From Rodentolepis nana (Eukaryota > Platyhelminthes > Cestoda > Cyclophyllidea > Hymenolepididae): DNA of 12,251 nucleotides. A program made the translations under genes and the position numbers. The DNA lies in NCBI GenBank assembly GCA_900617975.1, contig UZAE01001623.1, positions 1-12,251 of the forward strand, in the 5' to 3' direction. Numbering within the stretch: position 1 is the first letter of the stretch; each line of letters begins with the position of its first letter. Below, piece after piece: positions 8,439 to 12,251 of the stretch. The notes beneath the pieces are model-generated. The model made no database searches and was not told the origin of the DNA. It saw nothing but the letters and a program-made list of their open reading frames with translations.

Positions 8439-9042
8439 TTAGAAGCTGTAACACAGCAGCATAGCCTTCATCACCACACTAATTCTCACTTCCTCCAGGT
8501 CCTTCATATCAATAACCTGAATTCCAGTACTCTCTGAGAGAGCAGTCGTCATTTTCATACCTGTTCACGCAAGTATTGCACTGAAATTTAAATCTGTTGA
8601 CTTTCACTCTGTCAGGGGAATTTCCACAGCCAAATTTACCACATCAACTTGTGTCATATACACCTTGGTTGGTATCAAAAGAGCACCGACCTGTGTACCT
8701 GTGAAAACGGTCTATCTTATCCCCATTTAACTAGAGAGTAATGTTACAGATGTTTCCTAGAGATTTCTAGACATGGGCATTTCAAGTATGGAGGATTTGC
8801 GACCAAGAGACATTGACACATCAATAAGTTGAGCTGAAGCTTTAGCAAAGAATTTCTTTTTCCAGGTGAACTCCTGTCTGACTATCAAATAGTATTTGGT
8901 GAAAGGTGCTTCAGGCATAAGAATTATTTGGGCACAATCAATCATTTTTGTCCGAATTCCCTCATAAGTAGCAGCTTCTGACATCACCCCACACAAATTG
9001 TTCCGGAGCACATTTAGTTGCTCCTCAACACACTCTGCTTAA
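8439..9042 (-). other. Series of unassigned coding-like fragments
   Basis: Three minus-strand frames follow one another. The first is 9042-8757, about 94 residues after a possible acceptor AATTTTAAGCAG, with VEEQLNVLRNNLCGVMSEAA, AQIILMPEAPF and ASAQLIDVSMSLG. The second is 8722-8604, with GALLIPTKVYMTQVDVVNLA and VEIPLTE. The third is about 8569-8439, with MTTALSESTGIQVIDMKDL and EEVRISVVMKAMLLCYSF. Each ends at a stop and no clean donor connects them. The composition is far more protein-like than the surrounding AT-rich DNA, so this could be a decayed gene or several exons with unclear junctions. No family is recognised. Confidence 0.25.
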
Positions 9043-9493
9043 AATTAAAAATTTAAAAGTTAGAAATGATTAATATTTTATTTCGCATATTTCTTCCTCC
9101 ATCCACTCTGAGATTGATTTTTGCCTAAAAATGTGTAACCTTGACAATACCCATAAATGTCTGTGGCAGATTCCACCAAGTTTGGATAACCCATTAGACC
9201 TAGCTAAAATATTCTGGAGCTATCGAGAAAACAGACGTTTCGCGTGGAACAACATTATTCGCGAAGTGATGTGGTATCTCTGCACAAATAAATGTTCGAA
9301 TGAGCAGGTGTTTCCTTCTCTGCCCACTCTGGTTTCAAATCTTATTTATTTTTTTCAATTTAAATAATAAATAATTAATTAATTGTTCATTTTGCGTATT
9401 TTTTCCTCCTTTATAATTTTTTCATCACAAAAACAAAACTTTTCATCGGAACGGGTGGAATTATGGTTTTTATTTTCAATTATTATTGTTTAA
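9043..9493. other. AT-rich stretch with one doubtful plus-strand frame
   Basis: A plus-strand frame at 9131-9367 holds about 59 protein-like residues (LAKIFWSYRENRRFAWNN, IIREVMWYLCTNKCSNEQ). It meets a possible donor (GAGCAG then GTGTTT at 9310) before entering TTTATT-rich sequence. It is unrecognised and may be a relic exon or chance. The remainder is low-complexity A/T with TTAATTAATTAA-type runs. Confidence 0.2.
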
Positions 9494-9715
9494 TTTATTC
9501 ACAACACTGCATGCCATATTCGATCCCTTCCATAGTACTCATCTTACCTTTTCTCTGCCTTTTTGTCTGTCTCTTTTACATCTGTGAATCACTCTTCTGT
9601 CCCCCTCCGCCCCCCTCCTCCATCCTCCCTGTGAAGCAGGAAGTCAACTAAAAGGCTAGTGATAACTGTCAAAACGCCTGCCATTTGAAATAAATAAATA
9701 AATAAGTTTATTCAC
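9494..9715 (+). mobile_element. Retroposon-like repeat, copy 3, 5'-truncated, with 9-bp duplication
   Basis: The insertion proper is 9503-9706. It is bounded by the direct repeat TTTATTCAC at 9494-9502 and 9707-9715. It carries only the 3' half of the family: the CTCTGCC/TTTACATCTGTGAA centre, the C-rich run, GTGAAGCAGGAAGTCAACTA, ACGCCTGCCATTTG and a tail of AAATAAATAAATAAATAA. 5' truncation plus tail plus target duplication is the classical product of target-primed reverse transcription. It lies about 110 bp beyond the stop of the right Kelch gene. Confidence 0.75.
9707..9712 (-). promoter_or_regulatory. Candidate poly(A) signal of the right Kelch gene
   Basis: On the minus strand this reads AATAAA, about 110 bases past the TGA at 9822-9824. 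It is the nearest AATAAA downstream and coincides with the target-site duplication of repeat copy 3. An insertion therefore seems to have landed at or next to the 3' end of this gene. Confidence 0.4.
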
Positions 9716-9821
9716 GATGAAGAAAGATATTTTATGCTAACAGAGTCATTATTTTAACCTCAGTTCGTTTGCAAGAGGAAAAAAGACAGTGAAAACTGTT
9801 TATCGGAGGTGAGAAAATGAA

Positions 9822-12251
9822 TCACGGGAGATCAGTTATCTTCAGGAGTCGACGGTCATTCATTTTGTCCAATTCAGAAATCAATTTCCAAGAATACTTT
9901 TGTCCTGAGGAGGTCTGAATTAGCAATAAATAGGGATTGATTGGTAACCTGTACTTTCATAGACTTTCAATGTCATAAAACTTACCTCATCGTCTTGGTT
10001 GAATAACAACTCATATATTCTTTCTTCGTTAGCTACAATGAGGATAAATTATGATGAGATTTGAATATTAATTTACTTAACCTTGAGTGGTGTCTGGTGA
10101 TTGCTGTTTTTCTACAACTTGCTCTTAAAATTCAATTTTTTGATGAGGGAAATAGAAAGCCCACTAAAATTTATCCGATTGAACAATTTGCTCAAAGCAA
10201 TACTGGTATGAACTCGCTGTCAATTATGCATTGCAGTATGTAAGAGTGACGTCTGTATCTTCATCGGTCTCAATGTCTGACTACATAGTGAATAAGTGAG
10301 GCTGTCTTTTACCTGCACACAAGTTAATCTCATTTGTGTAAACGAGCCTTGACTTTCTGCGAGTATGTCTATTAAGCTACGATTCGATCTTTCCAAGGAG
10401 TGTTATCTCTGGCACTTTTGAACATTAATAAGCTTATGTATAGATGTTTGAATTCATCCAACAAAGACGGTGAGGGATGCGAGTGAACCTTCCCTGGTAT
10501 TAATTTCAATTAATAATTAATTAATCAATTTTTTGTTTGAGAGAAGATAATCCTGTTGTGGACAACTCGTAATTTCTAACACAAGAAAATATTCCTACTA
10601 CTCTTCAAAATAAAATTGAACATGACTCACATAGAAACAAAAGGCTCCCATTAAAAGAGATCAACGAGAGTAGCTTAAAAGTGGGTTTAATCACTTCGGT
10701 CCACTGGGGAGGTCCTTCAGTAAATAAGGACAACATCTCAACAGAAGAAGTTGAATTTGACGAATCACCAGCAACGTATACACTTCCATTGAAGAATTCT
10801 GCTGCAGGACCATACCTCGAATGAAGCATAGGAGTGATTTCACACCAACTGCCTGCATGTCCAAGAGGCGATGAAGTTGTCAAAAAGATTTCAGCTTTGT
10901 TACAATTTCCAGTAGGTACACACCCACCAACAACTATGTCACCAACACCGGGTATATGTGCTGCTCCTGTGGAAGACCTAGGTGTTGGCATTGGGGGCAG
11001 TTTCCTCCACCTACATTTTGAAAATACTAAAATCTCAAGTGATGCCTGCTGATTCGTTAGCTTCGACCTACAAGTTGGAGCTTGAAATCAGGCGGGGTCT
11101 AATATCTACATGCACACATGTTGGAGCACAATACTACCAACATCTTCCTCATTTTCACATGCCAGCCTATGCTGTTTCGGTATTTGAAAGTGATTGAGTC
11201 AACGGTTTCCAAGCAGTGTGGTTTGGATACAAATATCTAACTATTTATGACGATGTATAAATTAAACAATATTTTTTCAGAACTCTCCAAGAATGATAGG
11301 TCACATCATATTGATTTACTAATAGCAATGAAATGAATGCAAATCATTTTCCAACCAAAAGCATACAAACTCACCTAAATGCAGAAAATGCATTCACAAA
11401 AATTTCGAAATGCATATGAACTTGATAACAGAACATGTTAATCAACCGTTATATGTACATGTTGATGGACGTAACTTCTAAAAACTTGTCAATCTGAATA
11501 AACAAACGACTGGCGATCCTATATTTGAAATATCTTTAGTTTTCAGTTATAAGAGGAAATTTGCATCAAAAGCCACTGTATAATAAATATATTAAATGCT
11601 TTCATTTTAGCTATACCTGAGCTATGTCCAAATGACATCAATGTCTTACAACTAATGACAATGTACCAATGAGTGAGTACTTTCAGAACTCTCAAAATGA
11701 AGCAAAAGATGAGTGAAAAGTCTCATCAGATATTAGTGCACTGTTAAGAGCAATCAAGTGAGTGTAAATCATTGTCCGCACAAAATCGAACAAACTCAGA
11801 TTGATTCAGATGTCTGTAGTTGCAATCAAGTTAGGTCCGACAAATGTTTAAAAATGCGTGTAAGTAGCATATATAAAATGCGTACGTGTTAGTTGCAGGT
11901 GAGAATTCCTCACAAGAGTCTAAGAATTTGACATTTTGCTTGTTAAAACCTCCAAAAACAAGAACTGCATGATCTCGAGCCACTGCAGAATGACATTCTC
12001 TCTCCTCAATCATTGATTGGAGTGCAATCACTTCACCATTCTGTGGATTTATTCTATTCACTCTTGATGTAGACGTACCGGACTTGAAAAGGCCACCCAG
12101 AGTATAAACACTACCTACAAGGAGTAAAAAAGAGTAATTGAGAGTAAGCAATCGAAGTTAGATCCAACCATCCAAAGCAACTGTGCAGGTGCCCAATCGA
12201 TGTTCGAATGGGAAAGAAACGTTTCGTCCTCCACTAAGTTCAGAAATCGCC
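9822..12251 (-). CDS. Kelch-repeat protein (BTB-BACK-Kelch type), 3' part; 5' part outside window
   Basis: Exons (minus, 5' to 3') are 12251-12169, 12114-11886, 11010-10631, 10032-9986 and 9914-9822. They have GT-AG introns of 54, 875, 598 and 71 bp. Junction phases agree throughout and give 276 residues plus TGA. Splices restore codons that make sense: ALDG|SVYTLGG, PATNT|WRKLPPMPTPR and LLFLS|NEERIYELL. The donors GTGAGT (10630) and GTAAGT (9985) are strong, while GTACGC (11885) is weak. Kelch blades show GG or GD at residues 34-35, 82-83, 132-133 and 185-186, with Trp at 105, 159 and 207; the C-terminal segment is YSWKLISELDKM. Kelch blades form a beta-propeller that usually binds substrate for cullin-3 ligases. 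The BACK domain of the left pseudogene implies BTB and BACK exons lie beyond 12251. Spacing of Gly and Trp is looser than in textbook Kelch. No stop or frameshift is seen. Confidence 0.85.
10033..10630 (-). other. Intron of the right Kelch gene
   Basis: This 598-bp intron runs between strong donor GTGAGT and acceptor CATTGTAG. It is AT-rich, with a TTAATTAATTAA-type run near 10506-10530. The plus-strand frame at 10061-10243 lies wholly inside it and is not credible as a gene. The equivalent space in the pseudogene is only about 210 bp. Confidence 0.75.
11011..11885 (-). repeat. Intron of the right Kelch gene with an internal duplication
   Basis: The 875-bp intron contains two diverged copies of a segment, at about 11276-11412 and 11682-11830, offset by roughly 406 bp. 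Both contain TTTCAGAACTCTC. A 50-base ungapped stretch (AGCAAT.. to ..CAAACTCA) matches at 39 positions. The pseudogene's intron (1866-2346) has one such segment (near 2195-2260) and is about 400 bp shorter, so a tandem duplication in the right copy explains the length difference. The first 150 bp next to the acceptor is also conserved between paralogues. Confidence 0.65.
12115..12168 (-). other. 54-bp mini-intron inside a Kelch blade
   Basis: The intron starts GTTGGA and ends with a pyrimidine-rich tract and acceptor (CTCTTTTTTACTCCTTGTAG). It contains an in-frame TAA (12158-12160), so unspliced translation would stop. Removing it joins VALDG to SVYTLGG, a canonical Kelch strand. The paralogue has an intron of the same length at 2578-2631, where the TAA is GAA and the frame is open. 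Confidence 0.8.

Noticed and set aside
9463..9651. Plus-strand 62-codon hydrophobic frame
   Set aside because: Most of it is repeat copy 3 with its C-rich run.
12158..12160. In-frame TAA in the right Kelch gene, first read as nonsense
   Set aside because: It lies inside a GT-AG 54-bp intron whose removal restores the Kelch strand; the same intron exists in the paralogue.
1..12251. tRNA or rRNA genes, CRISPR arrays, hammerhead ribozymes, bacterial-type operons
   Set aside because: None of the characteristic sequences was seen on reading both strands; hammerhead core motifs were looked for in the repeats and not found.

Overview
This is a eukaryotic, AT-rich and intron-bearing window. It has no operons, Shine-Dalgarno sites or CRISPR-like arrays. 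Its real genes are visible only by pairing splice sites on the minus strand. A local expansion of BTB-BACK-Kelch genes, very short introns (54 and 71 bp) and dense small transposon debris suggest a parasitic flatworm (trematode or cestode). That assignment is inference, not proof.

Two paralogous Kelch loci lie on the minus strand about 9 kb apart. The right locus (9822 to the window edge) is the 3' part of a gene that looks intact. Five coding exons join with matching phases into one frame of 276 residues plus stop, carrying four Kelch blades. One junction is a 54-bp intron that explains what first looks like a nonsense codon. The left locus (1104-3132) is a dead paralogue. It keeps pieces of a BACK domain and every downstream exon, but has in-frame stops, indels, two destroyed splice donors and an intron lost through a deletion.

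The Kelch copies are separated by mobile DNA and unrecognised sequence. Three copies of one retroposon-like repeat lie at 791-1096 (+), 3472-3937 (-) and 9503-9706 (+). Two of them have target-site duplications, of 13 and 9 bp, and an AAAT-type tail. A 1546-bp DNA transposon derivative (5480-7025) has 19-bp terminal inverted repeats and a degraded minus-strand transposase. The N- and C-terminal parts of that transposase are joined by a large internal deletion.

A Cys-rich minus-strand reading frame at 7468-8128 has a zinc-ribbon-like motif and an internal repeat, and may be a real but unrecognised gene. Coding-like fragments at 5075-5325 and 8439-9042 could not be assigned. The rest appears to be intron or intergenic sequence. 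I found no coordinated multi-gene system. The most informative items are the Kelch gene/pseudogene pair, the deleted transposon, the TSD-flanked repeat family and the Cys-rich frame.
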